64,000 nt of DNA from positions 1-64,000 of the forward strand of contig JAHHHA010000002.1 in NCBI GenBank assembly GCA_019359615.1, read 5' to 3'. Made by a program: the position numbers and the translations under genes. Numbering within the stretch: the stretch's first letter is position 1; each line of letters starts with the position of its first letter. Shown piece after piece: positions 1 to 7,937 of the stretch. This stretch comes from Cyanosarcina radialis HA8281-LM2. GTDB taxonomy: Bacteria > Cyanobacteriota > Cyanobacteriia > Cyanobacteriales > CCAP-1448. Below the pieces are notes generated by a model. That model had not been told where the DNA came from, ran no database searches, and saw nothing but the letters and a program-made list of their open reading frames with translations.

Positions 1-118
1 TGGTCGCGATTGGGTTTTCGGCGGCTCATAAAGATACCTAAAAGCTGAAATATTCTCCTAGTCTGAGTTTCGCCTGTTTTGTTTACCTCCTTGACAAATC
101 CTAGTTTTTCTTAACTTG

Positions 119-364
119 TCACGAATGTTCTTTAATCAACTTCGGGAAGCCAACCCAAGCAATCGGTTGTTCGGCGACGGGTTCGGTGGTTTCAGTTTGG
201 GTGGGATTGTAAAACTGATTTTTCCCTTGACCTAGAGTTGCTTCAAGTCCTTGGATTTCCTCATCAAAGCTAGAAGAAATAAACTCGTTCCATCCCGCTC
301 TTTGATTGGGAATTGAGTCGAAATCATCGATGTTTGCAGGTGGGTCGAATTGTGGCAATTTCAT
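119..364 (-). CDS. small acidic protein of unknown function
   Basis: An 81-residue protein that I do not recognise. It is rich in Asp, Glu, Asn and Gln, has no membrane segment or signal peptide, and ends in a short hydrophobic patch (AWVGFPKLI) followed by a charged tail. It is the last gene seen of the minus-strand series that begins with the haloperoxidase gene, 142 bases after the protease-nuclease stop codon, with a 57-bp repeat in between. A purine-rich stretch lies just upstream of the ATG. Its size and position would fit a chaperone, immunity or accessory peptide for its neighbours or for a gene left of the window, but the sequence does not show this. Confidence 0.55.
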   Translation of the reverse strand: MKLPQFDPPANIDDFDSIPNQRAGWNEFISSSFDEEIQGLEATLGQGKNQFYNPTQTETTEPVAEQPIAWVGFPKLIKEHS

Positions 365-438
365 GAATTTTTTTCCTTTTAATTTGTGAATGTCATGTGG
401 GATTTACACAGATCTGGTTCTCGTACTCGCTTAATCCA

Positions 439-495
439 GCCCTCACCCCGCCTCCGGCACCCCTCTCCCACGGGAGAGGGGCTGGGGGTGAGGGC
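439..495. repeat. 57-bp palindromic repeat, copy 1
   Basis: A 57-bp element starting GCCCTCACCCC and ending GGGTGAGGGC, with an inner stem CCCCTCTCCC/GGGAGAGGGG. A nearly identical copy in the opposite orientation lies at 4651-4707. It separates the small acidic gene from the protease-nuclease gene and can fold into a strong hairpin, so it may also act as a transcription barrier. Confidence 0.8.
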
Positions 496-506
496 AACCA
501 TGCTAA

Positions 507-2339
507 TCACCCCAAAATCTCCTTAACTGAGGAAATGCGGCGAATTTTCTCCTGTTTGGCGATTGCTGCGGTTTCGCGTCCCGCTCGACTGCCAGGTGGT
601 AGCGATAGCCCGGTCATTTGACCGATCGTGGAGAGAGGAACTTCGTAAACCGAAAATTCAGGCAGTTGGAGGATTTCCAGTCGATCGAGCAAATCGGCTT
701 GGGTGAGGACGTACCCTTTGACTTCGATCGCAGCGTTTCCCGTTTCCCGAAAATAGATGGTTTTCCAAAACTGCTGGGGAAGCTGAATGCCGCGATAAAC
801 CGGATCGCTCTCTGAGAAGATCGGCCCGCCCATCACAGCAATTCTTAAATTCTCCACATCGACATCAGCAAAAATGGCATCTTCCAACGCTCCCCAAATC
901 CCGCTGGCGGACGACTGATTGAAGGCTTCGTGCTGCGGGGTAATGTTGGTAAAAAAGAACGAGTCGGTATTGGCTTTCCGGGCTTCCGATAAAGGGCCCC
1001 ACAGCAGATCGGCACGTCGGGCAATGTGTCCGCGATCGAGGGGATTGTTTCTGTAAATCTCGTCGCCGACTTGTGCGTCATTAGGCAGTCTCGGATCTTT
1101 TTTAAACTTGATGCCGCTACGATTTAAGCGTTGCAGCGAGCCGCCATCAACGTTCCAAGCTACCCAGCGGGCAAAGCGGCGCGATCGACTCATGGCTAGA
1201 GAGAAGTGCATATAATCGATCGCTTGAACCCCTCCAACTTCCAAAAGATCGTCTTCGACTTCATCGGTTGCGGCTTTGGGTTTGGGAATCGACGCGCCCA
1301 GAAAATTCTCTGCATAACCTATGCCCGCAGCCTGTTCTCGCAGGATTTCTAAGGTTTTTGTCGGGCTGATATTCAACTTCTTAAATACCGATTCGGCGTA
1401 GCAAGCCAGAGCGTGTTCGGGTTGGTCGCCTACTTCTCCAGCAAAATGCAGCCCCAGCATCATATCTGTAATCTCGTCCCCATCGACGAACATCCAAACC
1501 GAGCCTGAGTCTCCTGGCATACTAATTTCTTCATTTAGTGCGGGATGCTCTGGATCGGGGCCGATTTCAAAGCCGCCAATATCCCTCGGACCTACTTCAT
1601 AGTTGATGCGGGCGGTAACGTGGATGCGCTGCACTATCCCGTAAGTTACATCTGTGGTTCTACCTGATTTAACTACTCGATCGCCCAGTTCGGCTTCGCC
1701 AATGCGGGAGACAATGGTGTTGAGGTCGAAGATTTCGGGAGCGAGTTTGCGGTTATCGATTGAAGCGATGGCGCAATCTCCAGCGACTCCTAAATGGCTG
1801 CGTACCAGTTTCCCGACGATGTTGCGATCGACCCGATTATCGTCGTAGGAACCGGGCTGGACGATCGCATCGCCGATTTCCCCATTTCCCCCGTGGAGAA
1901 CGTGCCAGTTTGACAAAATTAAGGTAGCGCCATTACTAGCGTCATAAACCACGCATCCTAGAGTACCCGCAGAGATGCTGGTATGTCCGATGCTGACACC
2001 GGGGACGATCGGATCGATCGCCATCTTTCGTTTGGAAACTGTTTCGGGTTTGACTTCTTTGGCGCTGAGATCGTAACTTCTTTGGATAACGTCGGTAGGA
2101 ACTTCTACACCATCGATCGTGAAGGATTTGGGAATTTCTACCGAACCAATGCTTTGAATATCTTCTGGCGCTACTTTGCGATCGACTGTAAATTGAACGC
2201 TCAATTCTTTAGTGGGCTTACCATCTTTGATTTTGTAGCCAATTCCAACTGAGGTAATATTTTCTCGATCTAAAAAGCGAGAAGCTTCTTTACGAACAAA
2301 GTTTTTCAGAGTTTCAGTCGAGAGTGATTTTTTAGCCAT
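507..2339 (-). CDS. trypsin-like serine protease fused to DNA/RNA non-specific endonuclease
   Basis: A 610-residue two-domain protein. The N-terminal half is a bacterial trypsin-fold protease: the His in SNWHVL (His146), an Asp in GDCAIA (Asp188) and the Ser in PGDSGS (Ser278) are in the right order for a catalytic triad. The C-terminal half (about 375-585) is a NUC-family beta-beta-alpha metal nuclease: DRGHIARR (435-442) gives the general-base His438, and the following TNITPQ...FN stretch supplies the metal-binding Asn. Both active sites look intact. No signal peptide or membrane segment is visible, so any export would need a non-Sec route. The gene sits downstream of the phenoloxidase-like gene on the same strand. 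It could be a self-processing toxin, a damage-response enzyme or a protease that activates a neighbour; the fusion and motifs are seen, the role is inferred. Confidence 0.88.
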   Translation of the reverse strand: MAKKSLSTETLKNFVRKEASRFLDRENITSVGIGYKIKDGKPTKELSVQFTVDRKVAPEDIQSIGSVEIPKSFTIDGVEVPTDVIQRSYDLSAKEVKPETVSKRKMAIDPIVPGVSIGHTSISAGTLGCVVYDASNGATLILSNWHVLHGGNGEIGDAIVQPGSYDDNRVDRNIVGKLVRSHLGVAGDCAIASIDNRKLAPEIFDLNTIVSRIGEAELGDRVVKSGRTTDVTYGIVQRIHVTARINYEVGPRDIGGFEIGPDPEHPALNEEISMPGDSGSVWMFVDGDEITDMMLGLHFAGEVGDQPEHALACYAESVFKKLNISPTKTLEILREQAAGIGYAENFLGASIPKPKAATDEVEDDLLEVGGVQAIDYMHFSLAMSRSRRFARWVAWNVDGGSLQRLNRSGIKFKKDPRLPNDAQVGDEIYRNNPLDRGHIARRADLLWGPLSEARKANTDSFFFTNITPQHEAFNQSSASGIWGALEDAIFADVDVENLRIAVMGGPIFSESDPVYRGIQLPQQFWKTIYFRETGNAAIEVKGYVLTQADLLDRLEILQLPEFSVYEVPLSTIGQMTGLSLPPGSRAGRETAAIAKQEKIRRISSVKEILG

Positions 2340-2376
2340 AAATTTGTTGCCTGTAAGAGTTTGGATTTTTTATTAA

Positions 2377-2480
2377 AAACCACAGATGAACACAGATAAA
2401 CACAGATGTAGATTAGATTTTGTAGGTTGGGTTGTAGGCGTAGCCTTCCCGTAGGGTACGGAGTGAAACCCAACAGCCCA
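2377..2480. repeat. composite repeat: ACAGAT tandem unit and GTTGGGTTTC family
   Basis: Bases 2377-2408 hold a tandem ACAGAT(G/A)(A)ACAC unit that recurs at about 60800-60826. Bases 2426-2480 hold an inverted GTAGGTTGGGTT...AACCCAAC repeat that also occurs at 21030-21062, 52894-52933 and 63219-63265. Both are intergenic dispersed repeats. Confidence 0.6.
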
Positions 2481-2509
2481 ACCATCAATCCTCTGCCGAA
2501 CAAATTAAT

Positions 2510-4582
2510 TCACAATCGAGGATCTTTCTCGTACCATTTAACCGATATATCCTTGAAAGCCATATTTTGATTAGCTGCGATCGTCTCAGAAATCGGCAGA
2601 GCTAGGGTGTTGTTGAAAGGTCGATCGAAAGGATAGCCCATCGGTCTTTTATCGGGATAGCGATCGATCGCCCCACAAAAACTCAGGGAACCGCAACAGC
2701 CATCGGGGCCTACTTTATCTAGTTCCCAATCTGTCAGCACGATCGCTAATCGGAAGGGCATACCTTCTTTATTACCTCTGGGCAGCAACAGATGATACGG
2801 CCAGCCACAAGTACAGTAGTTAGATTCATCATTCCCGTTAGTATTGGCGTTGCCGTCATCATCAGATGTCGAGTCTGGCTCTTTGAGGATAAGTTCTGGT
2901 TCCATTTGCACTGGTTTGCGATTTATAGTTGAGTCGCTGCCGCGTCGAGCAATGACGGCTTTTTCTAAAGGTTGAAGTTCGTAGAGAAACTTATCCATTT
3001 CGAGCCACAAGCGGCGATCTTCTGCCCAAGTTTGATTTTCATTTCCTTCCGCATTGGGCATTTTGGTATTAGGAACCATGAAGATCCTCACCGTCACGGT
3101 TTGATGTCGCTTCAGCAGGTTTTCAACTCGAATGAAATAAACAAACTCGCGATGTACTAAATGTTCGATCGGAGCTTGAGTGCCGTCGAATAATTTGACC
3201 TGACGCTGAATTAACCAGGTTTGCAATTCGTCAGTATTGAAATCGAGTTGTGCTGGATCGTCATTCCAATGTTCCCCGCCTAAAGTGCTACTAGCAAACT
3301 GTTGGAGATCGAAGTTTGGTTGTCCGTAACCGGGTAAGCGATCGCTAAAACTGAGAATAATATCTGACGACTTAGCTGTTATCCCATCAAAACTTTTGCG
3401 AATTTTGGCGTAAGGGCGATCGAGAAAATCATACGATGGTTGTTTTTCCTGCAATTGCCAGTACAAGTTATCGACTTGTTTGTGCCACTGGAAAAAGATC
3501 GGATCGCGAATGGCAGCCGCTGTATCGTACATTACCCCTGGCTTATTGGTGTCGGAAAGATCTTCATCCGGCTGATTGATTTGGGCAATGAGTACGTGTC
3601 CCATGCCGTGATAGTTGCCGTAAAAAGACCGAAAAGAACGCGGTGGGGTGACAGTGCCAATAGTAGATTCAATTGTTCCCCCTAGCTTATCGGCGGTGAC
3701 GACTTCTGGAGATGCCGTATTCTCAAAATTACCGCTATCGATCGCAGTATTCAGTCTTTGTCGTCTGAGTTCGTGATCGTCGAGGGTGTAGCTAAAAGTA
3801 TCTGACAGCAGGCTTTGCAACCGCTTCCCAGCATCTCGCTTAGAAAAACCCGTCAGGAAGTTGATAGTTGAAAGTTCGTTCGGATCGTAGCCTTGTCGCA
3901 ACAAAGCCATATCGCGCGGTAGGGGGATAACTCTTTCTAATCCCTGCGCCAAGCGTTCGGCATCGTAACGCGCCAACATCTGTTGGTGCATATAGAAGAA
4001 CAATTCGCCCTGACGATCTTTGGTTTTGCTGCCGCCTCTGCCGTCGGGAATGCCGCTGGTAGGGTAGACGATATGCCAGTGTTCGTGATGTTCGTTGGCA
4101 AAGGGATCTTCTCGAAACCACTCTAAGCCGTCTGGGGGAATGGCGCGGCCTTTACCCCTAGTGCCAGTTTGTTCGTCAACTATGGGAGCGATCTTATCTG
4201 GTTGTCTGAGGAGTAGCGGGGGAATTGCGTCTGTTAGCAATTTACCTTGAGGGTGATGGGTGATAAAAACCATCAAGGCATAGTCTACTAAATCGGGATT
4301 TTCTATTTCTTTTTGACGTTGGTACTCGTTGAGAACTGCTTCTAATTTATCGGCGATCGCTTCATTCGGTCGTGCCATGATTTGCATGAAGCGATCGACT
4401 ATTTGCATGGCCCGATCTACGTGTTCGGGAATGAAGGTGGAGAAAAACTTAATTGCTGGCTTAGTCGCTTTCTCCATGGGCGATCTTGCCTCTACGGTTT
4501 GGAAGAATTGCTGCAATTGGGGCTGGGTTGGTGCGATTAATGCTCCCCAGGTTCGGTTTTTTAGTTCTTTGAGATTGGCCAT
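2510..4582 (-). CDS. arthropod-type hemocyanin/prophenoloxidase homologue (type-3 copper protein)
   Basis: A 690-residue protein with the three-domain layout of arthropod hemocyanins and prophenoloxidases. An alpha-helical N domain (about 1-145) is followed by the copper domain: CuA site His166 and His170 in HHEHWHIVYP and His199 in GELFFYMHQQMLARYDAER; CuB site His325 and His329 in YHGMGHV and His367 in RDPIFFQWH. All six copper ligands are present with spacing like that of Limulus hemocyanin. The C-terminal Ig-like domain carries the family blocks VRIFMVP, CTCGWPYHLLLPRG and YPDKRPMGYPFDRP. Known members carry O2 or oxidise phenols to quinones. There is no signal peptide, as in arthropod prophenoloxidases. 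It lies in a minus-strand series with a haloperoxidase, a ferritin-like protein and a serine protease. Oxidase activity rather than O2 transport is the likelier role, by inference. Confidence 0.9.
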   Translation of the reverse strand: MANLKELKNRTWGALIAPTQPQLQQFFQTVEARSPMEKATKPAIKFFSTFIPEHVDRAMQIVDRFMQIMARPNEAIADKLEAVLNEYQRQKEIENPDLVDYALMVFITHHPQGKLLTDAIPPLLLRQPDKIAPIVDEQTGTRGKGRAIPPDGLEWFREDPFANEHHEHWHIVYPTSGIPDGRGGSKTKDRQGELFFYMHQQMLARYDAERLAQGLERVIPLPRDMALLRQGYDPNELSTINFLTGFSKRDAGKRLQSLLSDTFSYTLDDHELRRQRLNTAIDSGNFENTASPEVVTADKLGGTIESTIGTVTPPRSFRSFYGNYHGMGHVLIAQINQPDEDLSDTNKPGVMYDTAAAIRDPIFFQWHKQVDNLYWQLQEKQPSYDFLDRPYAKIRKSFDGITAKSSDIILSFSDRLPGYGQPNFDLQQFASSTLGGEHWNDDPAQLDFNTDELQTWLIQRQVKLFDGTQAPIEHLVHREFVYFIRVENLLKRHQTVTVRIFMVPNTKMPNAEGNENQTWAEDRRLWLEMDKFLYELQPLEKAVIARRGSDSTINRKPVQMEPELILKEPDSTSDDDGNANTNGNDESNYCTCGWPYHLLLPRGNKEGMPFRLAIVLTDWELDKVGPDGCCGSLSFCGAIDRYPDKRPMGYPFDRPFNNTLALPISETIAANQNMAFKDISVKWYEKDPRL

Positions 4583-4650
4583 GATAAGTTGTTGAATTCG
4601 ATTTAGAAAATGGATTGTTATAAGCGATCGTCTTTTACCAACAGCCTCTT

Positions 4651-4707
4651 GCCCTCACCCCCAGCCCCTCTCCCACGGGAGAGGGGTGCCGGAGGCGGGG
4701 TGAGGGC
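4651..4707. repeat. 57-bp palindromic repeat, copy 2 (inverted)
   Basis: Reverse complement of the element at 439-495, differing only at the centre of the inner stem. It lies between the BNR-propeller gene and the phenoloxidase-like gene. With copy 1 it brackets two genes. Confidence 0.8.
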
Positions 4708-4711
4708 TGGA

Positions 4712-6034
4712 TTATGTCTGCAATCGAATCACTCGACTTTCGGCATTACCATCTACAGTTATTCTGTAAATAAAGATTCCGGCTGGTAATGTTTCTCCAG
4801 CATCGTTTTTACCGTCCCAGACGATCGATCGCTCCCCAGCAGCAGGATTGCTTTCATCGACTAGTTGCCGGACGTAACTACCAAATCGATCCCAAATATC
4901 GATCGCTACTTTTTTGACATTCTCTGGTAACTTGTATTCGATTTTCACCGATTTCTCAAACTTTGCTGGGGCGTTAGTAGTGAGAAATTTTAAAGGTGTA
5001 ACCGTCTCAATTACAGGGGTGGTTACTGGTGCAGTCGAATACTTATAAACGGTTTTACCCGAAGCATAGCCGACTGTTACGGGATTGCCAAAGAATCGAA
5101 AACGATTGATAAATTGACCGATTTCATTGGCATCTTGCCAATTTTTACCGCCGTCTTTGGTGGCACTGCTAAAACCGCCTTCAAAGTTGGCATCTCCCCA
5201 GCCGCCAACCCAACCTTGTTTCTCATCGATAAATCCGATGCCTTCAAGGTTGGCATTTTTTTGCGGATCGTTAATAGGAAATCGCGTCCAAGTTTTGCCC
5301 CCATCTGTGGTTTTGAGAATTGCCCCTTGATTGAAGTTTTCTAGGGAAACAAAACCGATATTCTCATTAAGAAACTGAATTTTCCAACCCCATTCTCCGA
5401 TAGGAAAAGCATCGCTCATATCGGCGACTCGATTTACCCAAGTTTTTCCTCCGTCTTCTGTATAGAGGACCACGGGAATCAGATCGTCGCGCGTGGGATT
5501 AGCAATACTTGGATCGGCTTTACCGCCAACCACCCAGCCACAACGATCGTTAATGAAATAGTTATCGATTAAGTTGGAGGCATATGCGCTCATATCCCAC
5601 GCCGTCCAAGTTGCACCGCCATCAACTGTTTTCATCATCCCAGGAGGGCGATCGGCGTAGTTAGTTCCAGAACCGTAAACCACCGATTCATTGACGACAC
5701 AAAGACCACAAATTGCTGATGGAGCCAGTTCGGGCAGAATATTATCGATTAACTGCCAATTTTGACCGCCATCAGTAGTAGAATACAGGCGTTTTCCCTC
5801 TGTTAAAGTTCCCGCCCATCCTTTTAACTCATTAGCAAAACCAACGCACCGCAAGTAAATACTATCTTGAAATTGTTGTTCCCAAGTATTACCGCCATCG
5901 GTAGTTTTGATAATTTGACCGTTGCTATTAACTGCCCAACCTACCATCGGATCGATAAACCAAATATCGTCAGTTCTCGAACTAGCTATAGGAGCATTTG
6001 TGGGAAACCATTGCAAATTTGTAGAATTTGTCAT
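4712..6034 (-). CDS. BNR/Ycf48-type beta-propeller protein with FlgD-like C-terminal domain
   Basis: A 440-residue protein with six clear Asp-box units of the form T-x-DGG-x-(T/N)W (TTDGGNTW, TTDGGQNW, TVDGGATW, TEDGGKTW, TTDGGKTW, TKDGGKNW), which predict a six- or seven-bladed propeller over residues 1-330. After a Thr/Pro-rich linker, residues about 360-440 match the FlgD Ig-like fold: IDIWDRFGSYVRQL, WDGKNDAGETLPAGIFIYRI. No signal peptide is seen, whereas most Ycf48 proteins are secreted lipoproteins. Such propellers usually bind proteins or glycans, and FlgD-type tails often act as sorting or docking modules. It sits between the ferritin-like and copper-protein genes on the same strand, which suggests a scaffold or targeting role for the enzymes; that role is inference. 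Confidence 0.8.
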   Translation of the reverse strand: MTNSTNLQWFPTNAPIASSRTDDIWFIDPMVGWAVNSNGQIIKTTDGGNTWEQQFQDSIYLRCVGFANELKGWAGTLTEGKRLYSTTDGGQNWQLIDNILPELAPSAICGLCVVNESVVYGSGTNYADRPPGMMKTVDGGATWTAWDMSAYASNLIDNYFINDRCGWVVGGKADPSIANPTRDDLIPVVLYTEDGGKTWVNRVADMSDAFPIGEWGWKIQFLNENIGFVSLENFNQGAILKTTDGGKTWTRFPINDPQKNANLEGIGFIDEKQGWVGGWGDANFEGGFSSATKDGGKNWQDANEIGQFINRFRFFGNPVTVGYASGKTVYKYSTAPVTTPVIETVTPLKFLTTNAPAKFEKSVKIEYKLPENVKKVAIDIWDRFGSYVRQLVDESNPAAGERSIVWDGKNDAGETLPAGIFIYRITVDGNAESRVIRLQT

Positions 6035-6164
6035 CGTTAATATTTCCTTTTGCTTGTAAATCGAAGATTAGGATTAATACCAAACCTAATTAAAACGCTC
6101 TTTTTTCTTTAGTCTGCGCAGGCAGACTTTGTTTGTGTAGCAGCGAATTCATTCGCCCATATCC

Positions 6165-7682
6165 TCATTGGGGAAAGTTATTATCTTTCCACTGCTCGAA
6201 CGAGCTAATTCTTGCTTCCGTCCAAGGCCCTTCTGGAAGTAAAGGCATAGACTTGGAGGATACCGAACCTAAAATTGTCTCAGCATTATTCTTCACCGTT
6301 TCGTAATCGCTAAGATTCACAGGAAATCTCGGTTGCGATTTCATATGATCGATATCCATTGGTGAGAATAATTGAGAGATTCCCTGCATCCAAGTTCCCG
6401 GACTTGGTTCGAGAGAAATTGTATAAGCTATATTTTTCAACGCTGCCGATACTTCAGTTAAGGACGATCGCAACTGTGAATATGGTTGAGTTCTAGAATC
6501 GTCAATCAGCGCGTCGCAGGCTTGGTAAATTTCTTGCAGCCTCTCTTGAAAAAAGATCCAAGCACTGCTCATTTGCGGTAGCAATTGAACGTCGGCATAA
6601 ACTTCAAAACTCGGCCCGGCATTTATCCCAGGAAAACCTTCGCCTGCTGGTAATTGAGTTATCGCTTTAGCTAAAGGAGAAACGCCAAAAGGCATCAGAT
6701 TGATAAACGCACTTTTGAGAACGTACATCTGCTCTTCATTCTCTTCCGTATGGGCAAAGAAACGCAGGAGAATTTGCAACATCACCTCATAGAGAGCCAC
6801 GAAGATCTCGATCGCATCTCGACTCAAGGAATCGGTAATGATGTTGGCCCCAGGAGTCGTATTATCTTGTTGAAGGCTTAAGAGAGGATTTTCAATGACT
6901 GGACGAGCGGGTTGAAAATTAGGATCGCTCTGTAATTCAGCCAAATACTCTTCCCTAATTTTGGTAAATTTAGCAAAATGACTGTCATCTCTTTGTGCGG
7001 GAGAACCTTCGCCTTGGACGACAATTAGCTCGATCGCCTTTACTGCTGATTCTAAGTCTTTAACTTGAATCATCTGCCTAAAAATCCCAGTGGCTTGAGC
7101 TTCCGGCGGCCCGATAAACAGTTTTTGTCCGATAGTTTCAAAGCCTTGGCGGATGAGTCCGTAGAGTTCTCCAATGGTGTTATACTCAATTTTTCTCGGC
7201 ACTAATGGTTGCGGCAGCAACGCCATAATTCTGAGCAATTCTTCGTCCCTAATTTGCTGACAAAACTGAATCCAATTGTCTTTTTGTTCCTCAGTGTCAA
7301 AGTTATTGGGCAATTCAAAACAAATATAGCGATTCAGCGTAGTTTCACTGAAAGGAGCTAATTTGAATTGCAGCTTTAAAGAGGTGTAGGTTTTAGCTTG
7401 GGGAAAATTTGCCCGACGGAAATAGGGCGCTCCTCCTATAGATGTCAGCAGATTGCTGGCCAATGCTAGATGCAGCATTTCCTCGACAGCAATGCCGTTA
7501 ATTGTCCGCCGCCACCGATTAATCTTGGTTAATTGAGCTTGAGAAACTCCTTCGTCTGTAGATTCTTTCAAACTGAAAGCAGTAAAAAGATACTGACAAG
7601 CCAGGGAATGTTCTAATTCTGCGGCTTGGGACAAAAGGTAAAGTAAATCTTCTCTAGTTTTGACTCGATTGTTTGTACTCAT
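6165..7682 (-). CDS. ferritin-like domain protein (VioB/RebD iminophenyl-pyruvate dimer synthase type)
   Basis: A 505-residue protein whose first 230 residues match the ferritin-like domain found in VioB and RebD: AAELEHSLACQYLFTAF near residues 17-35 and GIAVEEMLHLALASNLL near 63-79 supply Glu and His ligands typical of a four-helix di-iron or heme-associated fold, followed by GGAPYFRR. The C-terminal half is mostly helical and shows no further motif that I recognise. In violacein and rebeccamycin biosynthesis the family couples two imines made by an amino-acid oxidase; no such oxidase is in this window. The start is ATG with a modest purine-rich leader. It lies between the haloperoxidase and propeller genes on the same strand. 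The fold assignment is good; the substrate is unknown. Confidence 0.78.
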   Translation of the reverse strand: MSTNNRVKTREDLLYLLSQAAELEHSLACQYLFTAFSLKESTDEGVSQAQLTKINRWRRTINGIAVEEMLHLALASNLLTSIGGAPYFRRANFPQAKTYTSLKLQFKLAPFSETTLNRYICFELPNNFDTEEQKDNWIQFCQQIRDEELLRIMALLPQPLVPRKIEYNTIGELYGLIRQGFETIGQKLFIGPPEAQATGIFRQMIQVKDLESAVKAIELIVVQGEGSPAQRDDSHFAKFTKIREEYLAELQSDPNFQPARPVIENPLLSLQQDNTTPGANIITDSLSRDAIEIFVALYEVMLQILLRFFAHTEENEEQMYVLKSAFINLMPFGVSPLAKAITQLPAGEGFPGINAGPSFEVYADVQLLPQMSSAWIFFQERLQEIYQACDALIDDSRTQPYSQLRSSLTEVSAALKNIAYTISLEPSPGTWMQGISQLFSPMDIDHMKSQPRFPVNLSDYETVKNNAETILGSVSSKSMPLLPEGPWTEARISSFEQWKDNNFPQ

Positions 7683-7732
7683 AACAATACTCTTGTTTCC
7701 TAAAGAGGACTAAACTTCGATCGCCAGTCGGT

Positions 7733-7840
7733 TAATGAAGGTTAAGAATTAAATTCGGTAATTGTGGGGTGGGACTCTTGTGGGATAGCCCTCTGGGCTG
7801 TCCCACAAGAATTACCCAATTATTTTTTTAACTTCCATAA
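7733..7840. repeat. MITE-like element R2, copy a
   Basis: About 108 bp, running from TAATGAAGGTTAAGAATTAA to ATTTTTTTAACTTCCAT around a core hairpin (7777-7809) of the form CTTGTGGGATAGCC...GGCTGTCCCACAAG. Full or near-full copies occur at 27202-27312 (inverted), 50150-50226 and 59931-60056, and core-only versions near 16772, 17228, 19191, 54275 and 60868. No transposase is linked. Confidence 0.75.
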
Positions 7841-7937
7841 ACCGACTTTAGCTATGAGCCAGGGATTTGAATCCCTGGCGGACTGTCGGGGCGGACTAGA
7901 TGGCAATAAAATCACCTCACCACCAACCTGTAGAACT

